From positions 1 through 33,336 of IMG/VR virus record IMGVR_UViG_3300044977_000089: a stretch of 33,336 nt of DNA; one strand, given 5' to 3'. The stretch's first letter is position 1. The number at the start of each line of letters is the position of its first letter. Position numbers and translations under genes: made by a program. Origin of the DNA: a virus. Positions 15,324 through 21,750 of the stretch are shown here, piece after piece. The notes beneath the pieces are model-generated. The model did not search any database and had not been told where the DNA came from. It saw only the letters and a program-made list of their open reading frames with translations.

Positions 15324-15688
15324 GGCTTCTCCTTGCGCAGCATAGCGAGCTTGGCGCCGATGTTGGCCACCAGCGTGTTGGCCATCTTGTTGAAGTCGCC
15401 CTTGAGCTCTTCCGAGGTCAGGACATTGATGCCTAACATCAGCATCACGCCATCGGGGCTCCGCGCCAGCCCGCGGCTCCTAATGCCGATGTCTCCATGC
15501 TGGTCCGCGATGCTATCGATCTCCTCGTTGGCGATCGGCTCAATAATCGCCAGCAAGTCACTGAACGTCACCGCCGTTCCCGGAATGCACTCGCTAGGCT
15601 TCTTGATCGTCATGAAGTCCATCGGCTGCAGGCCCCTGTCGCCGAAGTTCTCGCGCCACCAGTGCACCGCGCGCGTGGCCCAGCTCAT
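15320..15688 (-). CDS. Hypothetical protein
   Basis: A 122-residue protein fixed by an ATGA overlap at 15688. It begins MSWATRAVHWWRENFGDRG and contains FSDLLAIIEPIANEEIDSIA and GVMLMLGINVLTSEELKGDF. No family is recognised. Coupled on one side to the three-HTH gene, on the other to the RyR gene. Confidence 0.58.
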   Translation of the reverse strand: MSWATRAVHWWRENFGDRGLQPMDFMTIKKPSECIPGTAVTFSDLLAIIEPIANEEIDSIADQHGDIGIRSRGLARSPDGVMLMLGINVLTSEELKGDFNKMANTLVANIGAKLAMLRKEKP

Positions 15689-17157
15689 TGCGCGGCCTGC
15701 GCCGGCAGCGGTTGCGTGGTCCCGTCCTCGCGCGGCCAGCGCACCCGGCGGCTGTCCCACACCGGAGCGCCCCGCATGATCCGGAAGCGGTTCGCCTGCG
15801 CTAGAAGCTGGTCCCGCATGAGCCTCTTGCCGCCCGCCATGTAGCCGCCGTGATCTGGCTTCGGGTTCACCTTGGTGCCCTGGCGCTTGAATTCTTCGAT
15901 GATGTCGTCGAGGCACGGCGACTCCTCCGAGGCGCGGCTCACGCCCTTGGTGCGGAGGTGCTCCTGGACGAGCTCGGCCTCGGTCGGCTTAGGCGGCGCT
16001 GGCGCGGCCTCGTGCTCGATGACCCTGTCGGCTGAATGGCCCGGCAGCGGCGGCTCGCCATATGGCCTTGTCCCGTGGAGATCGCGGACGATGAGGCGCT
16101 TGAGTTCCAGCGCCGCCAGGATGGCGCCAAGACCGCCGAGCCGCACCTCCGCGCGCTTGGCGAGTTCCGTCCAGGTCGGCTGGCGGCCCTGGCGGTAATC
16201 GCCCGTGATGATGGCGAGGACGCTCTTCTCGGTCGAGGTCAAGGTCGCCTCTGCGCCGACGTTGAGCGGCACAGGCACGGGCGCACGGTGCGGAGACAGG
16301 TCACGCCCATCCATCTCCTCTCGCGGCTTCAACTCGCCTGCCGCCACCAAGGCGTCACGCCTAAGCTGTACCGTGTTCTTGGCGGCGCCGGTCAGGGCCG
16401 CGACATCTCTGGTTGACTTGCCTTCTCGTAGCGCGGCCGTGATCTTGACGTTGACGTCGTCATCTACCCGTCTTGTACCGCCTACCATCGGTAGGTCTGG
16501 TGCAGGCGCATCGGGCGCCCCGTAGATGCCGACGTCGAACCGCTTGACCTCGCCGAGTTCGACCATGCGCCCGAGCGTGATGCCGACGTGCCCGACCGGG
16601 AAGCTTACGGCCTTGGCGATCTCGCCGTAGCGCATGCGGCGACCGCCCATGATCTTCAGGATCTCGGCGGCGCGCTTGGCGTAGGCCGTGACGGCATCGA
16701 CGCCGCGGGTGCGCAGGGACTCGGTCTTGGGTGCGGGCATGACGACGACATGCCCAGCTGCGACTTCGGCGAGCCGCTCGCGCGCGATCACGATGTCTCT
16801 CTCGTCCTCGGCGCGACCCGCCGCCGGCTCGCTCAAGGTTGCCGGCGGCGTCGCGTTATCTGGCGAAGCGCTCTCAGGTTCTCCCGATCGTCTCGAATGT
16901 CCGATCACCTCCTTGGCGACAAGCGGCGAGGGCAGGGGCGCCTCGGCCGGCGGCCGCTCAGGCGCCGGCTTGACCTCTTGGGCTTCTCTGGCGGCCTCCC
17001 GCTCGAAGCGGTCGATCGACACCGCGACCTTGCAGAGCTTGAGGTATAGATCGAGCCAATCCTCGTAGAGCGGCGACTGCCACCCCGGGAACGGCGGCAT
17101 CAGGGCGACGAACTGCGCGTGGCGTCGGTTGATGCGGTTCAGATCGAAGTCGCTCAT
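15685..17157 (-). CDS. Protein with three winged-helix-like segments
   Basis: A 490-residue protein. I start it at MSDFDLNRINRRHAQFVALM; upstream in-frame residues are Arg-rich shadow sequence. After a Pro/Ala-rich linker (60-120) come three HTH-like units: 155-212 (AAEILKIMGGRRMRYGEIAK ... LGRMVELGEVKR), 235-278 (ALREGKSTRDVAALTGAAKN) and 305-362 (WTELAKRAEVRLGGLGAILA). The C-terminal 100 residues hold a further conserved-looking block (CLDDIIEEFKRQG; YMAGGKRLMRDQLLAQANRF). A DNA-binding regulator or replication/packaging adaptor is likely but unproven. No Shine-Dalgarno is present; a TATGAT six bases before the ATG suggests a leaderless mRNA. Confidence 0.65.
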   Translation of the reverse strand: MSDFDLNRINRRHAQFVALMPPFPGWQSPLYEDWLDLYLKLCKVAVSIDRFEREAAREAQEVKPAPERPPAEAPLPSPLVAKEVIGHSRRSGEPESASPDNATPPATLSEPAAGRAEDERDIVIARERLAEVAAGHVVVMPAPKTESLRTRGVDAVTAYAKRAAEILKIMGGRRMRYGEIAKAVSFPVGHVGITLGRMVELGEVKRFDVGIYGAPDAPAPDLPMVGGTRRVDDDVNVKITAALREGKSTRDVAALTGAAKNTVQLRRDALVAAGELKPREEMDGRDLSPHRAPVPVPLNVGAEATLTSTEKSVLAIITGDYRQGRQPTWTELAKRAEVRLGGLGAILAALELKRLIVRDLHGTRPYGEPPLPGHSADRVIEHEAAPAPPKPTEAELVQEHLRTKGVSRASEESPCLDDIIEEFKRQGTKVNPKPDHGGYMAGGKRLMRDQLLAQANRFRIMRGAPVWDSRRVRWPREDGTTQPLPAQAAQ

Positions 17158-17163
17158 GGCGCG

Positions 17164-17169
17164 ATCATA
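17164..17169 (-). promoter_or_regulatory. -10 box, leaderless start of the three-HTH gene
   Basis: TATGAT on the minus strand ends six bases before the ATG at 17157. No purine-rich ribosome site is present. A -35 box is not clear (TTCGCG about 18 bases upstream is poor). The spacing puts transcription start at or next to the ATG. Confidence 0.4.
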
Positions 17170-17428
17170 TCCCAACCCGCGCGTTCCCGCGAAGCCGCTT
17201 CTGCCGGCGGCGCTCCCGCTTCGCCTGCGCCGCCGCGTCGTCGAGCAGATCACGGGTCGGGTCGCGACGGCGCGGGCCCGTCATGCTGCCGTCGGGGTTG
17301 TCGAGCACAACGGCGCCGAACGCGCCCAGCAGAACCTCGGCGGCACTGCCGATAACGTCCACCTTGCGACGCATGGCGCGTCTTGCGACCGCTCGCCCGC
17401 CGACCGCTGGCCCTCGAATGTTGCTCAT
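17165..17428 (-). CDS. Small basic hypothetical protein
   Basis: An 87-residue Arg/Ala-rich protein with ATGA overlap to the GP88-like gene. The central part is hydrophobic and beta-like (SAAEVLLGAFGAVVLDNPDG) and the end is strongly basic (AQAKRERRRQKRLRG). It resembles small nucleic-acid-binding phage proteins in composition only. Confidence 0.55.
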   Translation of the reverse strand: MSNIRGPAVGGRAVARRAMRRKVDVIGSAAEVLLGAFGAVVLDNPDGSMTGPRRRDPTRDLLDDAAAQAKRERRRQKRLRGNARVGI

Positions 17429-18519
17429 GGCGCCTTCCTGTACATGATGCCCGCGGCCTGTCCTGTCGTCAGCCCCAGGTCCGCCGCGACCTCGGCTTGA
17501 CGCTCGCCAGCGCCCACGCGCCGGATGAGCTCGTCGACGATCGAGCGCCCGTAGTTCGCCGTCCGGCCGCCCTTCATGCCGTGGCCGACGAAGACGATGG
17601 TTTCGTTACGAGCCGCCTCGGCCCAGCACAATCCGCAAGTACCGCACGCTTGCGTCTTCTCCGTCTGGGCCGGGCAGACCAAGCCTTCGGCGACCCGCGG
17701 CCCCTCGGGCAGGCGCCAGATCGTCGTCGCGGCAGGGTATGGGTGCGGCCTCTCGTCGTTTCCCGAACGCATGAGTGCGCCGGCTCCCGGGCGGGACGAC
17801 GATGGGTTTTCATCGGACGGGCCGCGCGCCCGCGAAATACCCCGGGAGCCGGATTCTATCGATGTCCTGACCGCGAAGCGGTCCCACCAGAACTCGCGGA
17901 TCCGCGCGACCTCGGCGCCGATCGGGGTCTCGACGCCCCAGTGCGTGTAGCCGAAGATCCGCAAGGCCGGGAACTCGGTCAGCCAGGCGGCCCACTGCCG
18001 CACGTAGGCGACGGAGAAGAAATCGCCCAGTTGGTGAAGCCGGACCACGAAGCCGCGGGCGTGGCGGCGCTGGAGCCGCCGCAACTCGTCCGCCAGCAGC
18101 GGGATCAGGTCACGGTCGGCGGCGACGCGCTTGGCCAAGTGCATGGCGTTTCCAAAGCATTTTTGCCAGAGATCGCAAGACCTCGGGCACGTCGCCCGCT
18201 CCTCGAGCGTCAAGGAGAAGATCGGCATTCCGGCCCAGGCGCCCTTGGTCACGCGCGAGCCGAGCTTGCGCGCGTTGACGCCGCTGATCAGCAGCTCGGG
18301 CGCGTCGCGCGAAGCCCGGACCTGCGACGGGAACATGGTCCTACCCTCGACAACAGCCGGGTGGTCGGCCCGTAGTGCGTGGACTTTGCTGGGTTCGAGC
18401 GGCACGTGGGCATGAAACCGTCTGAGCGCCTTCTGGCCGCGGGCACCGGCCGCGAGGCCTCGGGTGGGTCTGGCCCGCATCGAGCGGCCGACCCGGAATG
18501 TGCTTCGGGCGCCGATCAT
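17425..18519 (-). CDS. GP88-like protein with C-terminal HTH
   Basis: A 364-residue protein. Residues 80-300 resemble the phage GP88 family: KLGSRVTKGAWAGMPIFSLT, TCPRSCDLWQKC (Cys111, 115, 121), VVRLHQLGDFFSVAYVRQW (158-176), LRIFGYTHWG, and a second cluster VCPAQ...CGTCGLCW (Cys282, 292, 295, 298). Seven cysteines suggest metal or Fe-S binding; the reaction is unknown. Residues 325-362 form an HTH-like unit (AEVAADLGLTTGQAAGIMYR). Residues 223-247 come from a palindromic insertion (17780-17852) in low-complexity Ser/Arg/Gly sequence. The ATG at 18519 overlaps the upstream stop (ATGA); earlier in-frame sequence is a shadow. Confidence 0.72.
   Translation of the reverse strand: MIGARSTFRVGRSMRARPTRGLAAGARGQKALRRFHAHVPLEPSKVHALRADHPAVVEGRTMFPSQVRASRDAPELLISGVNARKLGSRVTKGAWAGMPIFSLTLEERATCPRSCDLWQKCFGNAMHLAKRVAADRDLIPLLADELRRLQRRHARGFVVRLHQLGDFFSVAYVRQWAAWLTEFPALRIFGYTHWGVETPIGAEVARIREFWWDRFAVRTSIESGSRGISRARGPSDENPSSSRPGAGALMRSGNDERPHPYPAATTIWRLPEGPRVAEGLVCPAQTEKTQACGTCGLCWAEAARNETIVFVGHGMKGGRTANYGRSIVDELIRRVGAGERQAEVAADLGLTTGQAAGIMYRKAP
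17780..17852. repeat. In-frame palindromic insertion inside the GP88-like gene
   Basis: Perfect 12-base inverted arms, CCGGCTCCCGGG (17780-17791) and CCCGGGAGCCGG (17841-17852), bound a 73-base unit. Inside is a second small hairpin, CGATG/CATCG around GGTTTT. The unit is read in frame and adds Ser/Arg/Gly/Pro-rich residues between the strand AVRTSIES and TTIWRLPEG, where related proteins are expected to continue directly. No second copy was seen in the window. Confidence 0.5.
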
Positions 18520-18704
18520 CCAAGCGCTCTCTGCAGGGCGAGCAGCCGACGAGATAGCGACGGCGGGTTTGGCTCCTGAGCGGCTTTGACTACGGCTCTG
18601 GCCGCCTTCTCGATCGCCAATAGCCGCGTACGTCGCTTGTTGCTGCGTTCGCTGCTGGTCATCGCCCGCGCGCCGAGACAGGGGCGGCCTCGCTTCGCCT
18701 TCAT
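18516..18704 (-). CDS. Small basic protein with AT-hook-like start
   Basis: A 62-residue basic protein beginning MKAKRGRPCLGARAMTSSER. KRGRP is the AT-hook core, and the GRP..G.RAMTS.ER pattern is typical of small phage proteins; the rest is a basic helix (NKRRTRLLAIEKAARAVVKA). It follows GAGGAGCG, and its stop overlaps the GP88-like start. DNA binding is inferred from motif and charge. Confidence 0.6.
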   Translation of the reverse strand: MKAKRGRPCLGARAMTSSERSNKRRTRLLAIEKAARAVVKAAQEPNPPSLSRRLLALQRALG

Positions 18705-18762
18705 CGCTTGCGCTCCTCAGACCGGGGCCTGCCCAGTCGCGAGACCCTTGGTACACCCGAAG

Positions 18763-18792
18763 TTGAATGCGGCGCAAGCGGCGTGATAGGCT
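18763..18792 (+). promoter_or_regulatory. Promoter upstream of the plus-strand gene at 18860
   Basis: TTGAAT (18763-18768) is followed 18 bases later by TAGGCT, preceded by TGA as in an extended -10. The match is partial. It lies in the 155-base gap between divergent genes and would give a leader of about 60 bases with a small upstream ORF. Confidence 0.4.
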
Positions 18793-18818
18793 CGCGATGG
18801 CGCCAAACGCCGCCGGCT

Positions 18819-18868
18819 GCCGTTATGGCTACCCGGCAACCTGAGCAAGGAGAGCCGTTATGGCTACC
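18819..18868 (+). repeat. Direct repeat duplicating a start region, with upstream ORF
   Basis: The 15-base sequence GCCGTTATGGCTACC occurs at 18819-18833 and 18854-18868. The second copy carries the true start ATG of the 161-residue gene behind AAGGAGAGCCGTT. The first copy opens a 16-codon ORF (ATG at 18825, TAG ending at 18875) in another frame that runs past the true start. Confidence 0.5.
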
Positions 18869-19345
18869 ATCGTAGACTTCGCCAGTTGGGTCGACCGCGA
18901 CCTATCCCGCTTCGGCAACACCCGCGACAATGTCGAGGTCGTGGCTACCGGAGAAACAGAACTCCGCATCCGTATCTATACCGACGTCCACCGCTATACC
19001 ATTTCGGCCAGTGACCCGAAGCTTCGCAAGGTGCCGCTGGTGCCTTTCGGGGCGGATTCTCCAGCGGCGGTAGACTGGAGCAAGGTGCCGCATCAAGAAC
19101 TCATGAACGAGGGCTACCTCGGCTGCACGGCTTCGTGCCGCAAGCCGAGAGCGGGCGAGGATTGGACGCGTGGTAGTGATCTCGCCGACGGGCCACTGAC
19201 CGAGGCTATATGGCGGCGCATCCTCGCCGACATCGTCTCCTACGAGATGGTCAGGGTGCATCGCCAGAGACAGCCAACGGCTGACGAACTGGCCCGGCAG
19301 CAGCAAGGCCAAGGACCGGTTGCCGGAAACGTCGCGACGGCGTAA
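18860..19345 (+). CDS. Hypothetical protein, isolated plus-strand gene
   Basis: A 161-residue soluble protein. The start follows AAGGAGAGCCGTT. The N-terminal half is beta-rich (VEVVATGETELRIRIYTDVH; YTISASDPKLRKVPLVPFGA), with two cysteines in GYLGCTASCRKPRAGEDWTR; the end is helical then Gln-rich (ELARQQQGQGP). No domain is recognised. It stands alone between a divergent promoter and a bidirectional terminator, which suggests independent expression, perhaps early or as an accessory gene. Confidence 0.7.
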   Translation: MATIVDFASWVDRDLSRFGNTRDNVEVVATGETELRIRIYTDVHRYTISASDPKLRKVPLVPFGADSPAAVDWSKVPHQELMNEGYLGCTASCRKPRAGEDWTRGSDLADGPLTEAIWRRILADIVSYEMVRVHRQRQPTADELARQQQGQGPVAGNVATA

Positions 19346-19387
19346 TCTGCGGTTGCTAGGCCCACTCGGGCCGAACGGGGAGCACCC

Positions 19388-19419
19388 AGGGGCGCCGGTC
19401 AGCGATGGCCGGCGCCTCT
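19388..19419. terminator. Bidirectional hairpin terminator between convergent genes
   Basis: An 11-base-pair stem with core GGCGCCGG (19391-19398) and CCGGCGCC (19409-19416), extended by three outer pairs, one of them G-U, and a 10-base loop. On the plus strand it is followed by pyrimidine-rich TCACTTCTC. It lies between the plus-strand gene ending at 19345 and the minus-strand gene ending at 19422. Confidence 0.65.
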
Positions 19420-19421
19420 TC

Positions 19422-19592
19422 TCACTTCTCGATCTGTTCGACCAGCCATTCGCCAAGCAATCGGCGTCGCGCCTCGCGGCCGGCGCTGTCCACTGGTGTG
19501 TAGAGCCACTTCACGACGTCGGTCGCGGTCGCCGGCGGGGCGCTGGTCGGCATCCCGATGAACTCCGCAAGGGCGCGATCGTCGATCTTCAT
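19422..19592 (-). CDS. Small hypothetical protein, last of the long operon
   Basis: A 56-residue protein starting MKIDDRALAEFIGMPTSAPP at a TGATG overlap. It is helical with an acidic start and Arg-rich end (REARRRLLGEWLVEQIEK). It is the last gene of the leftward run before the terminator. No function recognised. Confidence 0.55.
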   Translation of the reverse strand: MKIDDRALAEFIGMPTSAPPATATDVVKWLYTPVDSAGREARRRLLGEWLVEQIEK

Positions 19593-19909
19593 CAGATGCT
19601 CCGGCGATCGCCGCGCCAGGGCAGGGTGTCGGTATCGTCGTCGGTCGGCGGGGCCTCGATCGGGCCGCCGGGGCCGAGGATCACGGGCCCGTCGGGCGTG
19701 AGCAGGACCTTCCGGTCCAGCGGGACCGGAGCGTCGGAGCCGTAGAGCAGCGTCGCCGCGCCGGTGCAGCCGAACCACGCCGCAGGGCCGGCGGCCAGGA
19801 AGATCGCGATTCCGAGCGCCGTCGAGGCGTGGCGCCTACGCCTCGCCCGCGCACTCCGGCGCAGGTCGAGCGGCATCCCAAGTCGATAGCCCGGCATCCG
19901 TTCGGTCAT
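19592..19909 (-). CDS. Membrane protein, single transmembrane segment
   Basis: A 105-residue protein. I choose the ATG at 19909 because CGGAGGCGGAC precedes it. A basic N-terminus (RRSARARRRRHAS) is followed by one hydrophobic helix (ALGIAIFLAAGPAAWFGCTG), then an acidic Pro/Asp-rich tail (PTDDDTDTLPW), so the tail is probably outside the cytoplasm. It lies just downstream of the Acb2-type gene. Function unknown. Confidence 0.6.
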   Translation of the reverse strand: MTERMPGYRLGMPLDLRRSARARRRRHASTALGIAIFLAAGPAAWFGCTGAATLLYGSDAPVPLDRKVLLTPDGPVILGPGGPIEAPPTDDDTDTLPWRGDRRSI

Positions 19910-19956
19910 GTCCGCCTCCGCCCCCGCTTGGGCGAACGCGCCGTTGACGATGATGT

Positions 19957-20292
19957 TCAAAATCCCTCCGGGCGCGCGATGGCGCGGACTAGCCACATCA
20001 TCGCGGTCTGCAGTTCCGTCTGCGCGATCGCGACGGCCCGCTGGTCAACGCCAGCAATGCCTTTCACCCGGAGGAGAAGCGCCCGAAGCCGCTCGCCCTC
20101 ATCCTTGACCTCGTTGATCAGCGCGATTTCGGCCTCGGTGAGGTCGCGGTAGCCGCTGATCTTCTTGTGCTGGTTGTCGACCATCGTTCTCTCCTGTGGT
20201 TCTCGGCAGATCAAGCATACGCGCCGCTCGGGCGGGATGGGGTTGCTTCGGTCGCCGCAGTCGTAGACGTGCGCATGCCGATCGGTCGTCAT
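19957..20292 (-). CDS. acb2: Acb2-type anti-CBASS nucleotide sponge, with zinc-ribbon extension
   Basis: The C-terminal 75 residues (from an internal ATG at 20184) match the Acb2/Tad1 hairpin family along the whole length: HKKISGYRDLTEAEIALINE, then VAIAQTELQTAMMWLVRAIA ending RPEGF. Acb2 is a small hexameric phage protein that binds the cyclic nucleotides made by CBASS and so blocks abortive defence. The conserved Tyr and Lys I recall as cGAMP contacts are spaced 15 apart here too (Tyr12, Lys27). The frame is open upstream to an ATG at 20292 that overlaps the previous stop (ATGA) and adds 36 residues with a zinc-ribbon look (HVYDCGD...RRVCLIC). AGGAGAGAACG sits just before the internal ATG, so two products are likely. 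Confidence 0.78.
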   Translation of the reverse strand: MTTDRHAHVYDCGDRSNPIPPERRVCLICREPQERTMVDNQHKKISGYRDLTEAEIALINEVKDEGERLRALLLRVKGIAGVDQRAVAIAQTELQTAMMWLVRAIARPEGF

Positions 20293-20432
20293 CTCGTTCC
20301 CTTCCGCCGGAGCGGCTTCTTGCGCTGCAGGCCCTTGGGCTTCGCCTTGCCCGGCGCGGCCTTGGATGCGCCGAAGACGTGCGCCACGCCCCAGTGCCGC
20401 TCCCCGCAGGTCTTGCATTTAGGCGCTTCCAT
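20289..20432 (-). CDS. Very small CxxC protein
   Basis: A 47-residue protein, MEAPKCKTCGERHWGVAHVF and a Lys/Arg-rich tail (KPKGLQRKKPLRRKGTR). One Cys-x2-Cys pair with nearby His suggests half a zinc site. It has TGATG and ATGA overlaps at its ends, which strongly support it as a real gene despite its size. Confidence 0.58.
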   Translation of the reverse strand: MEAPKCKTCGERHWGVAHVFGASKAAPGKAKPKGLQRKKPLRRKGTR

Positions 20433-20650
20433 CACCGCACCTGCGTAGGGGCATCGGCGTCATCGATGCGCCCCTCCATCTCTATGCATGTGAAGGCGAA
20501 CGAGTGACCGGGCGAGACAATCGGCTGGTAGGCCTCGCATAGCTGCTTCGACGCAAACACCTGGATCGTGACCGCCTCCATGGGCGGCTTGCAGTGGTTC
20601 ACCCAGTTGTCGGGCGACTGCAGGCAAACGACGACGAGGACCCAGATCAT
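20432..20650 (-). CDS. Small exported or membrane-anchored protein
   Basis: A 72-residue protein starting MIWVLVVVCLQSPDNWVNHC at an ATGA overlap. The first 10 residues form a short hydrophobic stretch, too short for a full helix alone but signal-like, followed by a domain with three Cys (HCKP, LCEAY, FTCIEME) that could be a disulfide-bonded periplasmic module. Function unknown. Confidence 0.57.
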   Translation of the reverse strand: MIWVLVVVCLQSPDNWVNHCKPPMEAVTIQVFASKQLCEAYQPIVSPGHSFAFTCIEMEGRIDDADAPTQVR

Positions 20651-20799
20651 GCGAAGTGCCAGTAGATGACCACCGCGACCGCCGTCGTGACCGAGCCCAC
20701 GGCCAGCATCAGGGCCTCGAACACCGCCGGGGCGACGACGGCCAGGGCCACGAGGGCCACCGTGACCGCGATCGCGTGGGGCGTGCGGCGGAGCTTCAC
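20647..20799 (-). CDS. Small two-helix membrane protein (GTG start)
   Basis: A 50-residue protein. The GTG start overlaps the upstream stop (GTGA); an ATG at 20856 in the same frame is an alternative. Almost all of it is hydrophobic: AIAVTVALVALAVVAPAVFE and LMLAVGSVTTAVAVVIYW form two helices with a short turn. Small size and two helices would fit a holin or a membrane accessory protein, but no lysis gene is nearby, so it is left unnamed. Confidence 0.5.
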   Translation of the reverse strand: MKLRRTPHAIAVTVALVALAVVAPAVFEALMLAVGSVTTAVAVVIYWHFA

Positions 20800-21050
20800 G
20801 ACGCGGCCTGCCGCTTGGCCAGCCACACCCGATAGGCTTCCTGGTGCTCGGGACACAGGTCCTTGTTGGGCGCCACGGTCTCAGCGTGGTCGGAGCAGAT
20901 CGGACGGTCGCAGGTCTTGCCCTCGCCCATCTTCCAGTCGCAGAGCCGCGTCCCTGGCCGCTTGCACGCCCAGCAGCGGCCACCACGCGGCTTCGGCCCG
21001 CAGACGATCGCGTATCCGCCACCGGGCAATTCCATCGAGCGACAGGTCAT
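20796..21050 (-). CDS. Cysteine-rich zinc-binding protein
   Basis: An 84-residue protein with nine cysteines and two histidines: MTCRSMELPGGGYAIVCGPK, then CWACKRPGTRLCDWKMGEGK, TCDRPICSDHAETVAP and LCPEHQ. The spacing (CxxC, C..C, C..H, C..H) fits one or two zinc sites. The opening MTCRSMELPGGGYAIVCG is a pattern seen in small phage proteins of this type. The start is fixed by ATGA overlap with the HNH gene. Role unknown. Confidence 0.68.
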   Translation of the reverse strand: MTCRSMELPGGGYAIVCGPKPRGGRCWACKRPGTRLCDWKMGEGKTCDRPICSDHAETVAPNKDLCPEHQEAYRVWLAKRQAAS

Positions 21051-21517
21051 GCGTCCTTGGTACGCCTTTCCGCGAGCCCAGGCAATGCCGGGTTGAACGG
21101 AAGCTGGTTCCATTCCGCCTGCTGCACCGCCAGCGGCGTTGGAAGCCGGCCCTTGCCGTCGAGTGCGGATTTTACGGTCTCGACCCGCTTGCGCAGGCGC
21201 CGCTGCGTCGTTCCCTCGGGCGGGATCTCGCCGAGGCGCGCGTGGATCTGCTTCGCCTTCTCGACCTCGGCTTCCGTCGGCCACCGCGGCCCGCGCTCGC
21301 TGTTGCAGTCGGCGTGCGACAGCACCACGCCGTGGCCGTCGTGCGTCCGACGCATCGGGTGCCCGATCGGGTAGACGTGCTCCTTGCTCACGACGAGGCC
21401 GTGCGGATCCTGCTCGCCACGCTCGAGCAGCATCGCTTGGTCGCACAGGAAGCAGAGCCCGTCCTGCGCCTGGAACAGCATCTTGATGTGCCGGGTGATC
21501 TTGGTCCGGGACTTCAT
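21047..21517 (-). CDS. HNH endonuclease-like protein
   Basis: A 156-residue protein. It begins MKSRTKITRHIKMLFQAQDG and has a CFLC knuckle (22-25), the catalytic-type EHVYPIGH (46-53) in place of the usual DH.P, and LSHADCNSERG (66-76), the HNH 'H..CN' end. HNH nucleases cut or nick DNA with one metal ion. The C-terminal half is basic and helical (TTQRRLRKRVETVKSALDGK). In phages such genes may assist packaging or act as free-standing mobile nucleases; here ATGA coupling ties it into the operon. Confidence 0.75.
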   Translation of the reverse strand: MKSRTKITRHIKMLFQAQDGLCFLCDQAMLLERGEQDPHGLVVSKEHVYPIGHPMRRTHDGHGVVLSHADCNSERGPRWPTEAEVEKAKQIHARLGEIPPEGTTQRRLRKRVETVKSALDGKGRLPTPLAVQQAEWNQLPFNPALPGLAERRTKDA

Positions 21518-21750
21518 CGGCTTCGGCGAGCTTTCCAGAGGTCGAGCTTCGCCTGCATGTTCAGGTAGAGCTCCGGCGCGGCGCCGACGAGGCGCCCGAA
21601 GCGCAACGCCATATCGGCCGTCAGCGAACTCTTGCCGGCCAGCGTCGCCGACAGCGCCGCGCGGCTCACTCCCATCCGTCGGCCCGCGGAGGCGATCGGG
21701 ATCTTCAGCTGCTCGCGCATCAGCGCGCCGGGGTGCGACGGCTTTCTCAT
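21514..21750 (-). CDS. HigA-like antitoxin / XRE regulator without a toxin
   Basis: A 78-residue protein matching HigA-type addiction antidotes: KPSHPGALMREQLKIPI, then HTH AGRRMGVSRAALSATLAGKS, MALRFGRLVGAAPELYLNMQ and AKLDLW. In HigBA modules the antitoxin follows a toxin gene of about 90 residues; here the neighbours are a 116-residue protein and an HNH gene, neither toxin-like, so this is an orphan. It may be a regulator, or may neutralise a host HigB. Start fixed by ATGA overlap. Confidence 0.8.
   Translation of the reverse strand: MRKPSHPGALMREQLKIPIASAGRRMGVSRAALSATLAGKSSLTADMALRFGRLVGAAPELYLNMQAKLDLWKARRSR

Noticed and set aside
17383-18375. A 330-codon plus-strand ORF opposite the GP88-like gene
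   Set aside because: Shadow of the minus-strand gene, which has clear Cys motifs and coupling at both ends.
20647-20799. Holin
   Set aside because: Two membrane helices fit, but no endolysin or spanin gene is near, and small membrane proteins are common in this operon.
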